From: Variovorax sp. V213
GTDB taxonomy: Bacteria; Pseudomonadota; Gammaproteobacteria; Burkholderiales; Burkholderiaceae_C
NCBI RefSeq assembly: GCF_041154455.1
Contig: NZ_AP028664.1
Location: forward strand, 4,961,001-5,025,000
DNA: 64,000 nt
Reading direction: 5' to 3'
Shown here: positions 1 through 8,995 of the stretch, piece after piece
Layout: each line of letters opens with the position of its first letter
How positions within the stretch are numbered: the first letter of the stretch is position 1
The notes under the pieces: model-generated
Told to the model about the DNA's origin: nothing
Seen by the model: the letters and a program-made list of their open reading frames with translations, nothing else
Databases searched by the model: none
Translations under genes and position numbers: made by a program

Positions 1-443
1 TGCCACACCTTGTACAGGTTGGTTTGCTTCGGTTCCTTCAGCGGCAGCACGATGCGCCAGCGAGAGGCCTCGAGCTTGCGGTAGCCGGCGATGATGCCGA
101 TGGCGCGCGAATCGAGCCCCGCCTCTCGCTTGAAGACGCGCTCTTCGCCGCTGCGCATGATGGCCTGGTCGGCATTCACGAGTTCCGTCGAAAGCGTTTC
201 GCGATCGCGGTCCTGTAGTGCAAAGTAGTCTGCCGTCTCGAAGTTACCGGAGGATTTCAGTTCGAAGACCTTGACGAGAATCGGCGCCGGCTGGCCGCGT
301 CCGTCGGGGTTGACGCCATCGTCGATGCGAATGGTGACGGCGTAAGGTGTGGGCAATGACTTCGCTGTCGATGCGCATCCACTGAGGCCGCCAAACAACG
401 GTGCGGTTGCAAGTGCGCCTTGAAGCAAGGTTCGTCGATGCAT
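1..443 (-). CDS. tssJ: T6SS outer-membrane lipoprotein TssJ (3' part missing)
   Basis: Lipoprotein that anchors the T6SS membrane complex (TssJ-TssL-TssM) to the outer membrane and contacts TssM in the periplasm. Reading the minus strand from the ATG at 443 gives a short signal peptide (MHRRTLLQGALATAPLFGG) ending in a lipobox LSGC, then a mature part with family features such as VTIRID, VFELKSS and the NFETADYFAL segment. The reading frame is open to the left edge, so the last residues are lost. A GAGGAA ribosome site lies just upstream of the ATG. The gene is divergent from the tssQ-like gene and points towards the presumed tssK-tssL-tssM genes outside the window. The family call rests on reading the translation and on the T6SS context. 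Confidence 0.85.
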   Translation of the reverse strand, partial: MHRRTLLQGALATAPLFGGLSGCASTAKSLPTPYAVTIRIDDGVNPDGRGQPAPILVKVFELKSSGNFETADYFALQDRDRETLSTELVNADQAIMRSGEERVFKREAGLDSRAIGIIAGYRKLEASRWRIVLPLKEPKQTNLYKVW

Positions 444-574
444 GAGATCTTCCTCAGAGGTTCGCGGCCTATATTATCGAAGTCGTGCGCACGAACCGCG
501 TCGCATCGTGTGCCTGTCGCAATGACAGCGGCACACTATCTCAAGCATTGCCTTTCGCGAGGTAGGAGAGAAGA
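444..574. promoter_or_regulatory. Divergent intergenic region tssJ / tssQ
   Basis: 131 bases between two divergent T6SS genes, with locally lower GC than the flanking genes. It must hold the start signals of both units. I do not recognise a specific operator or a sigma-54 type -24/-12 pair. Confidence 0.4.
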
Positions 575-979
575 TTGAAGTCATGTCTGCCTGCTTTGGC
601 GTTCACGTTATTTCTGGTGGCTGGTTGCACCACCACGCCCCCGCCCGAGCCACCGCAACCCGAACGATTGAGCCAGCAAGTGGCGCGCACCACGCTCGAA
701 CGCGCGCAGCAGGCCTATGACGAAGGCGACTACGCCAAGGCCGTCACCACGCTCAAGAGCGGCGGCGTGTCGGTATTCGACGCGGCAGAGCCGGGCACGC
801 GGCTCGACGCCATGAAGCTCGAGGCGTTCAGCTATTGCGTGGCCAATCAGGTGCCCGAATGCCGCGCGCAATTTCGCAAGCTTCTCGATGCCTTTCCCAA
901 CTTCGACCTGAGCGTTGCCGAGCGCAAGCACCCGGTCTGGGGCCCGGCGTTCGAGGCAGCCAAGCGAATGAAGCGTTGA
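575..979 (+). CDS. TssQ-like T6SS-associated lipoprotein
   Basis: A 134-residue lipoprotein. A signal sequence of about 17 residues ends in the lipobox VAGC (Cys18) and is followed by a Pro-rich linker (TTTPPPEPPQPE). The remaining 100 or so residues look like a helical, TPR-like domain (TTLERAQQAYDEGDYAKAV, then a second helical pair ending in WGPAFEAAKRMKR). This layout matches the small lipoproteins called TssQ that accompany betaproteobacterial T6SS loci. Their role is not firmly known, but an envelope-associated accessory function is likely. The gene starts the plus-strand unit with tagH and pppA, 46 bases before tagH. The name is inferred from context and length, not from a unique motif. 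Confidence 0.65.
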   Translation: MKSCLPALAFTLFLVAGCTTTPPPEPPQPERLSQQVARTTLERAQQAYDEGDYAKAVTTLKSGGVSVFDAAEPGTRLDAMKLEAFSYCVANQVPECRAQFRKLLDAFPNFDLSVAERKHPVWGPAFEAAKRMKR

Positions 980-1025
980 ATGCCGCAAGCGGTGAGCCGC
1001 GGCTCGACATGAACACGGAGATGCC

Positions 1026-2957
1026 ATGCGTTGGACGGTGATCGAACATGCCGGCAGGCCGGTGGCCTCGGGGCCCTCGGCGCTTCTCGCGGCGCCCGGC
1101 GGAACGATCGGACGCAGCCCCGACAACCACCTGGTGCTGCCCGACGAGCAGCGCCAGATCTCGCGCCTGCAGGCCACCGTGCGCTTCGACGACAAGGGTG
1201 TGGCGGTGCTGCGCAACATGAGCGCGGTGCTTCCCATCGGCGTCAACGGACGCACGCTGCAGCACGAGCAGGAATCGCCGGTGGCCGATGGCGACCGAGT
1301 GACCATCGGAAGCTACGTGCTGGAAGCGGCAGGCGGGCATCGCCCTGCGGCCGCAACGCCGATGCCAGCCACGGCACCACCGCCCATCGCACCCGTGCGC
1401 GATGTTCCCGCACCCGCGAATGCGATGGCACCAACGTCCATGGATGCGTTGCTGCCGGCCGCGCCGGTGTCCGATGTGTTCTCCGATCTCTTCGGCGCAG
1501 GCGCGCTGCCCATCGGCGATGCACAGCCTGCCACCGTGGCCATGCCGCCGCCGGCGTCGGAACCGCCACCCGCTGCGATGCCTGTGTTCGCTCCGCCGCC
1601 AGCACCGGCGGCGGCATCGGTGCCGTCGCCAACGCCATCGCCATCGCCATCGCGGGCCAGCGTTCGTTCGGCTGCATCGCAGATTCCCTCCGCCGCCGAT
1701 TGGGACGCCATCCTCGCGAACGCGCCGCGCCGCGAACAGAGTGCGGCCGAACCCATGCCCGACCCGATGGCGCACGAGCCATTCGAGCTTCCATCGCAGG
1801 CGCGCAGGAATCCGGTCGATCCGCTGGCAGAACTGAACCCGCGGGCAGCCGACGACATGTCCGACGTGGCGCTGAAGCGTGGCGTGGACCCGCTCTCTTT
1901 CTTTGCCGCCGACAGCAACGCGCCCTCGCCGCTTTCCGATCCGCGCCCGACCGCGCTGACCCACGAAGACCCGCTCAGCGATGTGCATCCGGCGCTCGAC
2001 CTGCTGGCCAAGCCGGCCGCGCCGCAGGGGCACAGCCATTCGAACCATGCGCGCGAAATGTCCGCTCAGTTCAGGCCGCCGACCCCGGTGGCCTTCGATC
2101 CGCCGGCTGTTGCGAAGCCGGTGATGGCAGAGGTGGCTGCTTCACCTCCGGCGCCTGTACTGTCGCCACCAGCAGCATCGCCTGCCGAGCCCGTGACCCC
2201 TCCTGCTTCGGCGGCGGCTACGGCCGTTCGCATGGAGACTGCGCCGCCTGCGAAGGCCACGGCGCCTGAACCGGCCGCACCGGAGCCCAAGCCTGCGGCG
2301 ACCCCGCCGCGTGCCGCCGCGGTTCCACTTGCATCGCCATCGTCGAATGCCTCGTCGGACGAACTCTTCAAGGCTTTTCTCGAAGGCGCCGGCGTTCCCG
2401 ACGTGGCCGGCCAGCAGCCGCTGGACGCCGAGGCCATGCGCCGGCTCGGCCGGCTCATGCGCGCGTTCACCGACGGCACCATCGAACTGCTCTCGTCGCG
2501 CGCCATGCTCAAGCGCGAAGTGCGCGCCGAGATCACGATGATCGTCGACGAGGAAAACAACCCCTTCAAGATACTTCCCAACGGACGCGCCGTGCTGATG
2601 CAGATGTTCGGGGCGCGCATGCCCGGCTTCCTTGCGCCCGAGGCCGCCGTGCACGATGCGCTCGGCGACCTGCAATCGCACCAGCTCGGCATGGTGGCCG
2701 GCATGCGCGCGGCGCTGCTCACGGTGCTGAAGCGCTTCGATCCCGCGGCGCTGAACACCGCCACGCCGCACGATGGCGGATTGGGCGAGAAGCTGCTGCC
2801 CGGCGGCCGCGAGGCGCGTTTGTGGCGCCAGCTCCAGAAGCTGCATGCGGAAACGACGGCGGCGGTCGAGGACGATTTCCAGGCCGTCTTCGGCCGAGCG
2901 TTCCAGCAGGCCTACGACAAGGAGATGGAGCGACTGAAGGAGGCACGCCGTGCTTGA
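1026..2957 (+). CDS. tagH: T6SS FHA-domain regulator TagH
   Basis: A 643-residue cytoplasmic scaffold of the threonine-phosphorylation pathway that controls T6SS assembly. The N-terminal FHA domain (about residues 15-100) shows GTIGRSPDNHLVLPDE and the downstream Asn-Gly turn of the fold. A very long Ala/Pro-rich linker (about 105-440) carries most of the length. The C-terminal 190 residues form the helical TagH domain (starting near ELFKAFLEGAGVPDV) and end in a charged helix. The usual FHA signature SRxH reads ISRLQ here, so the conserved His is replaced. The start at 1026 has CGGAG five bases upstream; an earlier ATG at 1021 is out of frame. The stop overlaps the start of pppA by 8 bases, so translation is probably coupled. 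Confidence 0.88.
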   Translation: MRWTVIEHAGRPVASGPSALLAAPGGTIGRSPDNHLVLPDEQRQISRLQATVRFDDKGVAVLRNMSAVLPIGVNGRTLQHEQESPVADGDRVTIGSYVLEAAGGHRPAAATPMPATAPPPIAPVRDVPAPANAMAPTSMDALLPAAPVSDVFSDLFGAGALPIGDAQPATVAMPPPASEPPPAAMPVFAPPPAPAAASVPSPTPSPSPSRASVRSAASQIPSAADWDAILANAPRREQSAAEPMPDPMAHEPFELPSQARRNPVDPLAELNPRAADDMSDVALKRGVDPLSFFAADSNAPSPLSDPRPTALTHEDPLSDVHPALDLLAKPAAPQGHSHSNHAREMSAQFRPPTPVAFDPPAVAKPVMAEVAASPPAPVLSPPAASPAEPVTPPASAAATAVRMETAPPAKATAPEPAAPEPKPAATPPRAAAVPLASPSSNASSDELFKAFLEGAGVPDVAGQQPLDAEAMRRLGRLMRAFTDGTIELLSSRAMLKREVRAEITMIVDEENNPFKILPNGRAVLMQMFGARMPGFLAPEAAVHDALGDLQSHQLGMVAGMRAALLTVLKRFDPAALNTATPHDGGLGEKLLPGGREARLWRQLQKLHAETTAAVEDDFQAVFGRAFQQAYDKEMERLKEARRA

Positions 2958-3762
2958 AACCACCCGTGCTTTCGCGGTCCCCATTTCGACTTCTCAGTTC
3001 TCCTGCGTGGGCGAGCGCAGCGGCAACCAGGATGCCATCGGCTATCACCTCGACGAATACAACGCCTGCTTCGTCGTGAGCGACGGCGTCGGCGGCAACG
3101 CGGGCGGCGAGCTGGCCGCGCGCATCGCGGTCGATACCGCGCTCAACACCTTCGTCGACAACCCGTCGGTGGCGCAGCACGACATCCAGCAGGCCGTGAA
3201 GGCCGCCAACGACGCCATCCTTGCCAAGCAGCGCGAGCTCGCCGACCAGAGCCGGATGAGCGCGACCATCGTCTCGCTTTTTGTCGACCGCACCAGCGGC
3301 GAGGCCTGCTGGGCCCATGTGGGCGACAGCCGCCTCTACTGGTTCCGCCGCGGCGCACTGATGCAGCGCACCGAAGACCACAGCCTGTCCGAGCGCTCGG
3401 GCGAGGCCGCCTTGGGCAACGGTGCCAACGGCGGCGAACGCCTGGTGAAGACCAACCTGCTGTACCGCGCGCTCGGCGCCAGGGCCACGGCGGAGACCAC
3501 GGTGTCGACGCCGCAGCGCCTCGCCGACGGCGATGCCTTCCTGCTGTGCACCGACGGCCTGTGGCAGCTCATCTCGCAGCAGGTGATGGAACGCTCGCTG
3601 CAGCTCGCGGACAGCGCCGAGGAATGGCTCGCGCTGCTGCGCCGCGCGGCCGAAGCCAAGGCCGACGAGTCGCGCGACAACTACTCGGCGCTGGCGGTGT
3701 GGGTGGGGTTTCCACAGCAGGTGACGCTCGCGGGTACGGCAACGGTGCGCATTGCCGCATAG
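2950..3762 (+). CDS. pppA: PP2C-type serine/threonine phosphatase PppA of the T6SS
   Basis: Metal-dependent phosphatase expected to reverse phosphorylation of the FHA protein by the kinase PpkA and so switch off T6SS firing. The 270-residue protein has the PPM/PP2C metal motifs in order: SDGVGGNAGGE near residue 39, AHVGDSRLYWFR near 120, CTDGLW near 200 and RDNYSAL near 240, with no membrane segment. It overlaps tagH by 8 bases and ends 9 bases before the convergent DUF4150 gene. No PpkA kinase gene is in the window; it would be expected to the left. Confidence 0.9.
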   Translation: MLETTRAFAVPISTSQFSCVGERSGNQDAIGYHLDEYNACFVVSDGVGGNAGGELAARIAVDTALNTFVDNPSVAQHDIQQAVKAANDAILAKQRELADQSRMSATIVSLFVDRTSGEACWAHVGDSRLYWFRRGALMQRTEDHSLSERSGEAALGNGANGGERLVKTNLLYRALGARATAETTVSTPQRLADGDAFLLCTDGLWQLISQQVMERSLQLADSAEEWLALLRRAAEAKADESRDNYSALAVWVGFPQQVTLAGTATVRIAA

Positions 3763-3771
3763 GGCGAGCAG

Positions 3772-4152
3772 TCAGGCCGCGAGGATCAATACCTTGAACT
3801 GGCTCGGCACGATCCGCATGCCGACGATGTTGCAGCGGTTTTGCACGGTGATGCTTGTCACGCGCGTCGCGGGTGTTCCCTTGAGGAGCACGGTGAACGC
3901 ACCGGTGATATGGCGTGACTGCTGCATGAAGGTCTGCGACACCACGCCCCCCAGCACTCCAGGTTGATCGCCCAGGGTGATGGGCGTGGTGGTGGCCATG
4001 TTGTGGGCCGGCATCGCCATGAACAGGATGTTCCAGGCGTTGGGTATGGCCATGGGGCCCAGGGCCATGTTTGGAAACGGAATGGGAACGGGTGTCCTGC
4101 ACACGTCCGGAAAGGCCAGGTCCATTCCCATCAGCTGGCAATTGGCAAACAT
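3772..4152 (-). CDS. DUF4150 PAAR-like spike-tip protein
   Basis: A 126-residue protein of the DUF4150 (PAAR-like) family, which is thought to cap the VgrG spike and sharpen the T6SS needle. Typical features are MFANCQLMGMDLAFPDVC at the start, the Pro/Asn-rich PVPIPFPNMALG segment, and GTPATRVTS near the middle. The chosen ATG at 4152 has GGGGAG about 9 bases upstream. A longer reading to 4194 would add 14 residues with no family match and would overlap the preceding gene. The protein ends at the PAAR-like domain with no C-terminal toxin. It is the last gene of the minus-strand vgrG-DUF2169 unit. Confidence 0.8.
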   Translation of the reverse strand: MFANCQLMGMDLAFPDVCRTPVPIPFPNMALGPMAIPNAWNILFMAMPAHNMATTTPITLGDQPGVLGGVVSQTFMQQSRHITGAFTVLLKGTPATRVTSITVQNRCNIVGMRIVPSQFKVLILAA

Positions 4153-4168
4153 CGCTTGAACTCCCCTG

Positions 4169-4828
4169 TCAGCCCATGTGGATTTGCGCGGCATCGACCT
4201 TGACGAGGTCCTTGCCGGTTACCACGGTGTGGTTGCCATGAATCCGTATCGTTTCGGTGGCCTTGCAGTCCAGATGGCCCACGCGAACCTGGTCGATCTC
4301 GTCCACCAGCCGCAGCGCATTGCGCGCCATCTGGACGATGCGATCTGCCACGACCTCGAACACCTTCCCGACGAGGCGAAAACGCCCCACCGTCGCATCG
4401 ACCGCCTGGCTCGTATAGCGCATCTCGTCGACGTGGCAGCGCGCCTGGCCGGCTCGCAGGCCCCAGTGAAGACTCTTCATTTCCAGCGTGGCGCCGCTCT
4501 GGATGCGAACGTCTCCAGCGCTCTCGATGGATACGCCGGCCTGGCCGCCCAGCTTCAGTTCCCCGGCCGAGTCGATGTGGCTTACCGCCCCATCGGCCTG
4601 TTCGATCACCGCAATCAAATAGGCCCTGGTACTGTCCGGGCCCGATACCAGCACAAGGTCCCCGACACCGGGCCTGAGCAGACAGCTGGCAGCGCGACGG
4701 CACAGCCGCACCGCACCCTGCTCGTCCTCGACGGCGATCCGCCCGTCCGGCATCAGCGTGGAGAGCCGCCCCATGAAATGGACCGGAGTCGGTTCGTTCG
4801 GGGCTGCACGCAGTGAAACGACGTTCAT
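4169..4828 (-). CDS. DUF3540 protein of the T6SS cargo island
   Basis: A 219-residue protein of the DUF3540 family, regularly found with DUF2169, pentapeptide and DUF4150 genes next to vgrG. The N-terminal half resembles a small beta-barrel (FMGRLSTLMPDGRIAVEDEQ, then GVGDLVLVSG). The rest has short beta repeats (SIESAGDVRIQSG; ETIRIHGNHTVVTGKDL) reminiscent of the VgrG gp5-like needle, so a spike-associated or adaptor role is plausible but unproven. There are no catalytic motifs. It sits 16 bases upstream of the DUF4150 gene and 47 bases after the pentapeptide gene. Confidence 0.75.
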   Translation of the reverse strand: MNVVSLRAAPNEPTPVHFMGRLSTLMPDGRIAVEDEQGAVRLCRRAASCLLRPGVGDLVLVSGPDSTRAYLIAVIEQADGAVSHIDSAGELKLGGQAGVSIESAGDVRIQSGATLEMKSLHWGLRAGQARCHVDEMRYTSQAVDATVGRFRLVGKVFEVVADRIVQMARNALRLVDEIDQVRVGHLDCKATETIRIHGNHTVVTGKDLVKVDAAQIHMG

Positions 4829-4875
4829 GATCTATTTCCTTTTCGACGTGGGTTGGCATTGCACAGGGCGGCGCT

Positions 4876-5925
4876 TCAATGGGCGTCGCTCCATGCCTGG
4901 GCTTTGAACAGGTCCGGATCGTTCTCGATGATGCCGCCGCGTCCCGAGAAACGAGCCCCCTGCTGCATCGCGCGGTGGAAGCGCGTGCGAAGAAAGTGTG
5001 CGCCGCGCATGTCGGCGTCCACGAGCTCCGCATGGGAAAAGTCGGCGTCCTGCAGCGCGGCGCCATGGAAATTTGCGCCGCTGCAGCGTGCGCGATGAAA
5101 CACGCTCAGCGGCAGCCGTGCTTCGCCGAAGTCGACGCGTTCGATTCTTGCGTCGACCCAGATCGATTGATCGAAGCGCCCGCCGCTGCAGTTCGCGTCG
5201 CTCATGTCGGCTTCGGGAAAAAGGGTGTGGCACGCATCGACGCCGGAGAAGTTCGCCTTGCGCAGCAGCGCCCCCTTGAAATTGCTCTGGGTCAGCACCG
5301 CGCCGCTGAAATCCACGCCGTCCATGCGGCTGTCGGTGAACTGGCAGAGCACGAACTCCTGCCCCGCGAGACGCTGGCCCGTGAGATCGCACTCCATGAA
5401 CGTCGAGCTCTCGCACCGCGCGCCACCCAGTTCCACCTGGCGAAGATCCATCCGGAAGAAGGTCGCGAATGTCAGCGATGCCCCTGTGCAGTCCAGCCCA
5501 TCGACCTGGGATTCGCCCACCGTGACGCGATCGCACCGGTGGGTGCGCAGGTTCATCTGCGACATCCGGCATTTGAAGAATGCCACCCGCTCCAGGCTCG
5601 CGCCTGCAAATACGGCTTCGTCGAGGGCCGACTCCATGAATGAGGCGTCCTGCACCAACGCGTGATCGAGGCGCGCCGCCTCGAGGCGGCTTCGGAAGAA
5701 GCGCGCGTCCTTGAGCCGCGCATGGCTCAGGTCGCTGCGCACGAATGCGCAGTTGGACAGGGTGCCGTCTTCCAGGCTGCAGCCCGCAAGCTGTGCGCCG
5801 CTGAAATCCACGCGCTCGAACATCGCCCCCGAAAGGTCGAGTCCACGCAGGTCCCAGCCCCTGCAGTCCAGATCGGTCACAGCCACACCATGGTGAATGT
5901 TGTCCAGCAGTTCGTCACGCGTCAT
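4876..5925 (-). CDS. Pentapeptide-repeat protein (T6SS island)
   Basis: A 349-residue protein made almost entirely of pentapeptide repeats of the A(D/N)LXX type from about residue 20 to the C-terminus (for example GLDLSGAMFERVDFSGAQL, later DADMRGAHFLRTRFHR). It should fold as a right-handed quadrilateral beta-helix. No signal peptide or membrane helix is visible. The start overlaps the stop of the DUF2169 gene by 4 bases (ATGA), so the two are translationally coupled. In such islands these proteins are suspected to be adaptors or spike-associated proteins. The sequence shows no enzymatic domain. Confidence 0.85.
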   Translation of the reverse strand: MTRDELLDNIHHGVAVTDLDCRGWDLRGLDLSGAMFERVDFSGAQLAGCSLEDGTLSNCAFVRSDLSHARLKDARFFRSRLEAARLDHALVQDASFMESALDEAVFAGASLERVAFFKCRMSQMNLRTHRCDRVTVGESQVDGLDCTGASLTFATFFRMDLRQVELGGARCESSTFMECDLTGQRLAGQEFVLCQFTDSRMDGVDFSGAVLTQSNFKGALLRKANFSGVDACHTLFPEADMSDANCSGGRFDQSIWVDARIERVDFGEARLPLSVFHRARCSGANFHGAALQDADFSHAELVDADMRGAHFLRTRFHRAMQQGARFSGRGGIIENDPDLFKAQAWSDAH

Positions 5926-8510
5926 CGAGTCGTCTCGGTGCGCCGGGCAGGCAACACCTTGGCGTTGTGGGTATAGGCACTGTCCAGCCGCGTCGAACCA
6001 TCGATCACGGCTTGCGACACGTCTGCGCGGAACAGGTTCGCGTTGTGGAAGTCCGCCATGCGCAGATCCGCCTTGGAAAGATTGGCATCGATCAAGTTCG
6101 CACCGATCAGCGAGGCTTGCGAGAAGTCGGTGCGCACGAAGAGGCTTTCACCGCCGTCCAGCCGATCGAGCCGCGCGCGACGCAGATCGCAGCTGGAAAA
6201 GTCGCACCCCTCGAGCCGCGCGCCGCTGAGATCCGCGCCCGTCAGCGTCACGCCGCGCAGACCGCAATGCTTGAAGACCGCGTCGCGAAACACCGCGCCG
6301 GCCAGCGTGCTGTCGCTCGAGAAACTGCAGGCGGTGAAGGTGGCGCCCGTGAAATCGAGACCCTCCGGCCCGCTGATTGCAACAAAGCCGCAACTGGCCA
6401 GGGTGGCATGTGCGAAGGACACGCCTTTGAGCGTGCATTCGATCCATCCCATCTGCCGGAAGTGCGCTTCGTCGAAAGAGACATCTTCCAGCGTCATCTT
6501 CATCATCGCGACCTGCTGCCAGCGGGAACGCCGCAAGTCGCATTGCTGCCAGACGCTTTCGTGGGTGTTGGTTGCCTCGAACTCCACACCGGCCAGCACG
6601 CAGGCGCGAAAGACCGTCTTGTGGCAGTTCGCATGGCGCAGGCTCGCACCGCTGAAGTTCGCGCCGTCGCATTGCGCGCCCCCGAGATTCGCGTGGTCGA
6701 GCCGCGCGTTGGTGAGCGTCGCACGCTGCAGCCGGGCGCGCGCGAGCACGGCCCGGGTGAAGTCGCAGCCATCCAGGCGTGCGCCGGCAAGGTTGGCATC
6801 CTCGAGATTCGCGCCCGAAAAATCGGCACCGCTCAGATCCATGTCCGACAAATCGGCGCCTGTGAGATTCGCGCCTGCGAACCGGCGCTGCCCCGGCTCG
6901 GCGGCACCCAGGCGCCGGCGCAGCTTGGCAGCGCGGAAGGTGGTCATCGCCGGGGCCGGATCGAGCAGATGGGCCGTATAGAGATGCCCCTGGCGAATCT
7001 GCGAGGCCATGCGCTCGCGGGCCAGCGCCGCCTGGGCCGCCTCCTCGACGCCCTCGGGCCGGCCCTGCCGCCCGAACTCCTCGATCCGGGCCAGCTCCTC
7101 GATCATCTGGTCGGGATCGAAGCGGCGACGCCCTGCCGCGTCGGCGAGATCGGCGCCTTCGACGCCCAATTCCGCCATCGCCTTTTCGCTGCGGGCCTTG
7201 AGCTCGTCGCGGGCCTGCGTGATTTTCTGCTCGGCCCGCGCACTGTATTCCGGCAGATCCTCCAGTTGCAGCGTGCCCTCGAGCAGTACCGGGGGCGGCA
7301 GAAACTTCGCGGGATCGAGCCCTTCGCTTTCCAGCTTTGCGCGCCGCGTTTCGTAGTCGCGGAGCTGGCCGGCCCGCTGGTTGCGCACCATGGGACGATT
7401 CGCCACGTCGGGCATCTGGTCTGCCGCCCACGCGCCCATGACGGCCTTGGGTACGAGGTCGCTGTCGCGCACTGCGTGAATCGCAGTCTCGGGGGCCAGG
7501 CGCAGCCGCAGCACCGCCTCGTAATGCGAGAAGGGCCTCGACTCGGCCTCCAGTTCGAGCGCCGGCATGAGATGCTTCACATCGGCCGCATCGTCTTCGG
7601 CAATCGCGAAGCTTCCATGCCAGATCAGAATCGCGCGCCGCACATGGGGGAAGAACCATGCGGTGGTCAGGCGCAGCGGCGCTTCCTGCAAGTCGCCGCC
7701 GTCCTTTTGCCAACTCGCGAAACACCGTGCCCGCCAGCGCGGCAAGGCGCCGCGCAGCACCGGCTCGGCGGGATGCATGTTCCAGATTTCATAGCCGGCG
7801 CCTGCCGGCAGTTCGCCCACATCGGGCCAGCGCTGGTCGGGCGGGGCGGCATTGAAGAACCGCCAGTCCATGTCGTCGGCGAAGCCCGGGTACTGCTCCT
7901 GCAGCCACTGCTGTCCATATGCGGTGCCCAGCAGTCGCATGCGCTGGGGCCAGTCCGGTGGAATCGCGCCCATGCTGGCGGGGCGGACGTGCTGACCGCG
8001 AGAGGCCATGCGTGCATCCGGCGCCTCCACGTTGGGCACACGCCGCACGGGCACCCCGTTGACCATTTCGTCGACCCGGCCCATTCCCTGCGGGTTCTCT
8101 GGAACGTCCGGACCGCCGTACGCATGCGCCCAGTCGAGTCGCATGCTGTCGAACGGCTGCGGCGCGGTGGCGCGGCCGTCGAGCCAGAAACGGTCGCCGG
8201 ATACGGTCAGCGCCTTCTCCCTTTCGGCAAGCCGAACCTTGACGGCGCAGATTGTCTTTTCTTGCTGGTGGGCGGTGTACGCATGGCCGCTCACGAGCAT
8301 TTCAGGCAGCAGCTTCGGAATCCCCAGATCCAATACGTTGCCGGGCCCGATCTCCTCGGCCGCCAGCTGCCAGAGCTCCTGCTCGGGCAGCAGCATCGGT
8401 TGCGCCTCCAGACTGACCAGCCCGAGCACCGAAACGCCCAGCGTGTCACGCCCCTGCCAACGGTAGGGACGCGTCAATGTGCTGAGACGAAAGGGCTTGA
8501 CCGTTTTCAT
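5922..8510 (-). CDS. DUF2169 T6SS adaptor fused to a pentapeptide-repeat domain
   Basis: An 862-residue protein. Residues 1 to about 330 form a DUF2169 domain (MKTVKPFRLSTLTRPYRW start; the PFDSMRLDWAHAYGGPDVPENPQG region near residue 120 is typical). A charged helical middle (about 400-530) contains an acidic/Arg coiled-coil-like stretch. From about residue 540 to 850 come pentapeptide repeats (GANLTGADLSDMDLSGADFS). DUF2169 proteins are known adaptors that load specific effectors onto VgrG/PAAR, for example next to Tde2 in Agrobacterium. Here the adaptor is fused to a beta-helix and is followed by a second pentapeptide protein. No toxin domain is recognisable. Confidence 0.85.
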   Translation of the reverse strand: MKTVKPFRLSTLTRPYRWQGRDTLGVSVLGLVSLEAQPMLLPEQELWQLAAEEIGPGNVLDLGIPKLLPEMLVSGHAYTAHQQEKTICAVKVRLAEREKALTVSGDRFWLDGRATAPQPFDSMRLDWAHAYGGPDVPENPQGMGRVDEMVNGVPVRRVPNVEAPDARMASRGQHVRPASMGAIPPDWPQRMRLLGTAYGQQWLQEQYPGFADDMDWRFFNAAPPDQRWPDVGELPAGAGYEIWNMHPAEPVLRGALPRWRARCFASWQKDGGDLQEAPLRLTTAWFFPHVRRAILIWHGSFAIAEDDAADVKHLMPALELEAESRPFSHYEAVLRLRLAPETAIHAVRDSDLVPKAVMGAWAADQMPDVANRPMVRNQRAGQLRDYETRRAKLESEGLDPAKFLPPPVLLEGTLQLEDLPEYSARAEQKITQARDELKARSEKAMAELGVEGADLADAAGRRRFDPDQMIEELARIEEFGRQGRPEGVEEAAQAALARERMASQIRQGHLYTAHLLDPAPAMTTFRAAKLRRRLGAAEPGQRRFAGANLTGADLSDMDLSGADFSGANLEDANLAGARLDGCDFTRAVLARARLQRATLTNARLDHANLGGAQCDGANFSGASLRHANCHKTVFRACVLAGVEFEATNTHESVWQQCDLRRSRWQQVAMMKMTLEDVSFDEAHFRQMGWIECTLKGVSFAHATLASCGFVAISGPEGLDFTGATFTACSFSSDSTLAGAVFRDAVFKHCGLRGVTLTGADLSGARLEGCDFSSCDLRRARLDRLDGGESLFVRTDFSQASLIGANLIDANLSKADLRMADFHNANLFRADVSQAVIDGSTRLDSAYTHNAKVLPARRTETTR

Positions 8511-8565
8511 GGCGCGCTGCTGCCCTTTGACGATGGCTCGGCGGCGGACAGGATCTGCGGGATCT

Positions 8566-8955
8566 TCATTGCCTCGGCTCGTCGATGGCGATGTCGCGCG
8601 TGGCTGGGTCCACCTTGACCTGGACCGTGCGGCCCGGTGCGAACTGCGGCATCTTCACTGGCGACAGGGGCACCGTGAGCTCCGCCTCGAAATCCGGCAA
8701 CCCTCCCACTGCATCGACATGCAGGCGCAGGCGGGTGAGTATGTAGATGCGGTCGATGCGTGTCCTGGTATCGGTGCTGTCCAGCACCTTGGCGGTCGTC
8801 GGCAAGCCGACACGCAGCACATGCGCGGCGCGATCGGCGCCCGCTGCCTTGGCATTCGATGCCTTTTGCAGCTTGAGAATGCCAAACGCGCCGGACACCA
8901 CCACGACCAGCGCGGCCAGCGGGATGAGGAAGTACCAGAAATTGCTCGAAGCCAT
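8566..8955 (-). CDS. Small single-pass membrane protein of the vgrG island
   Basis: A 129-residue protein that I cannot assign to a named family. One N-terminal membrane helix (WYFLIPLAALVVVVSGAFGI) is followed by a soluble part of about 100 residues that is predicted beta-rich (VLRVGLPTTAKVLDSTDTRT; ELTVPLSPVKMPQFAPG; VQVKVDPATRDIAID). The C-terminal part resembles the small DUF3592-like beta-barrels seen in envelope proteins, but this is tentative. The ATG at 8955 is preferred because the extra 16 residues of a longer frame do not look like a signal. The gene lies between vgrG and the DUF2169 gene on the same strand. An effector-linked or immunity role is possible. Confidence 0.6.
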   Translation of the reverse strand: MASSNFWYFLIPLAALVVVVSGAFGILKLQKASNAKAAGADRAAHVLRVGLPTTAKVLDSTDTRTRIDRIYILTRLRLHVDAVGGLPDFEAELTVPLSPVKMPQFAPGRTVQVKVDPATRDIAIDEPRQ

Positions 8956-8995
8956 GGCCGTCAGGCGGGAAGTCGGTACGACGGGCAAGGGACCA

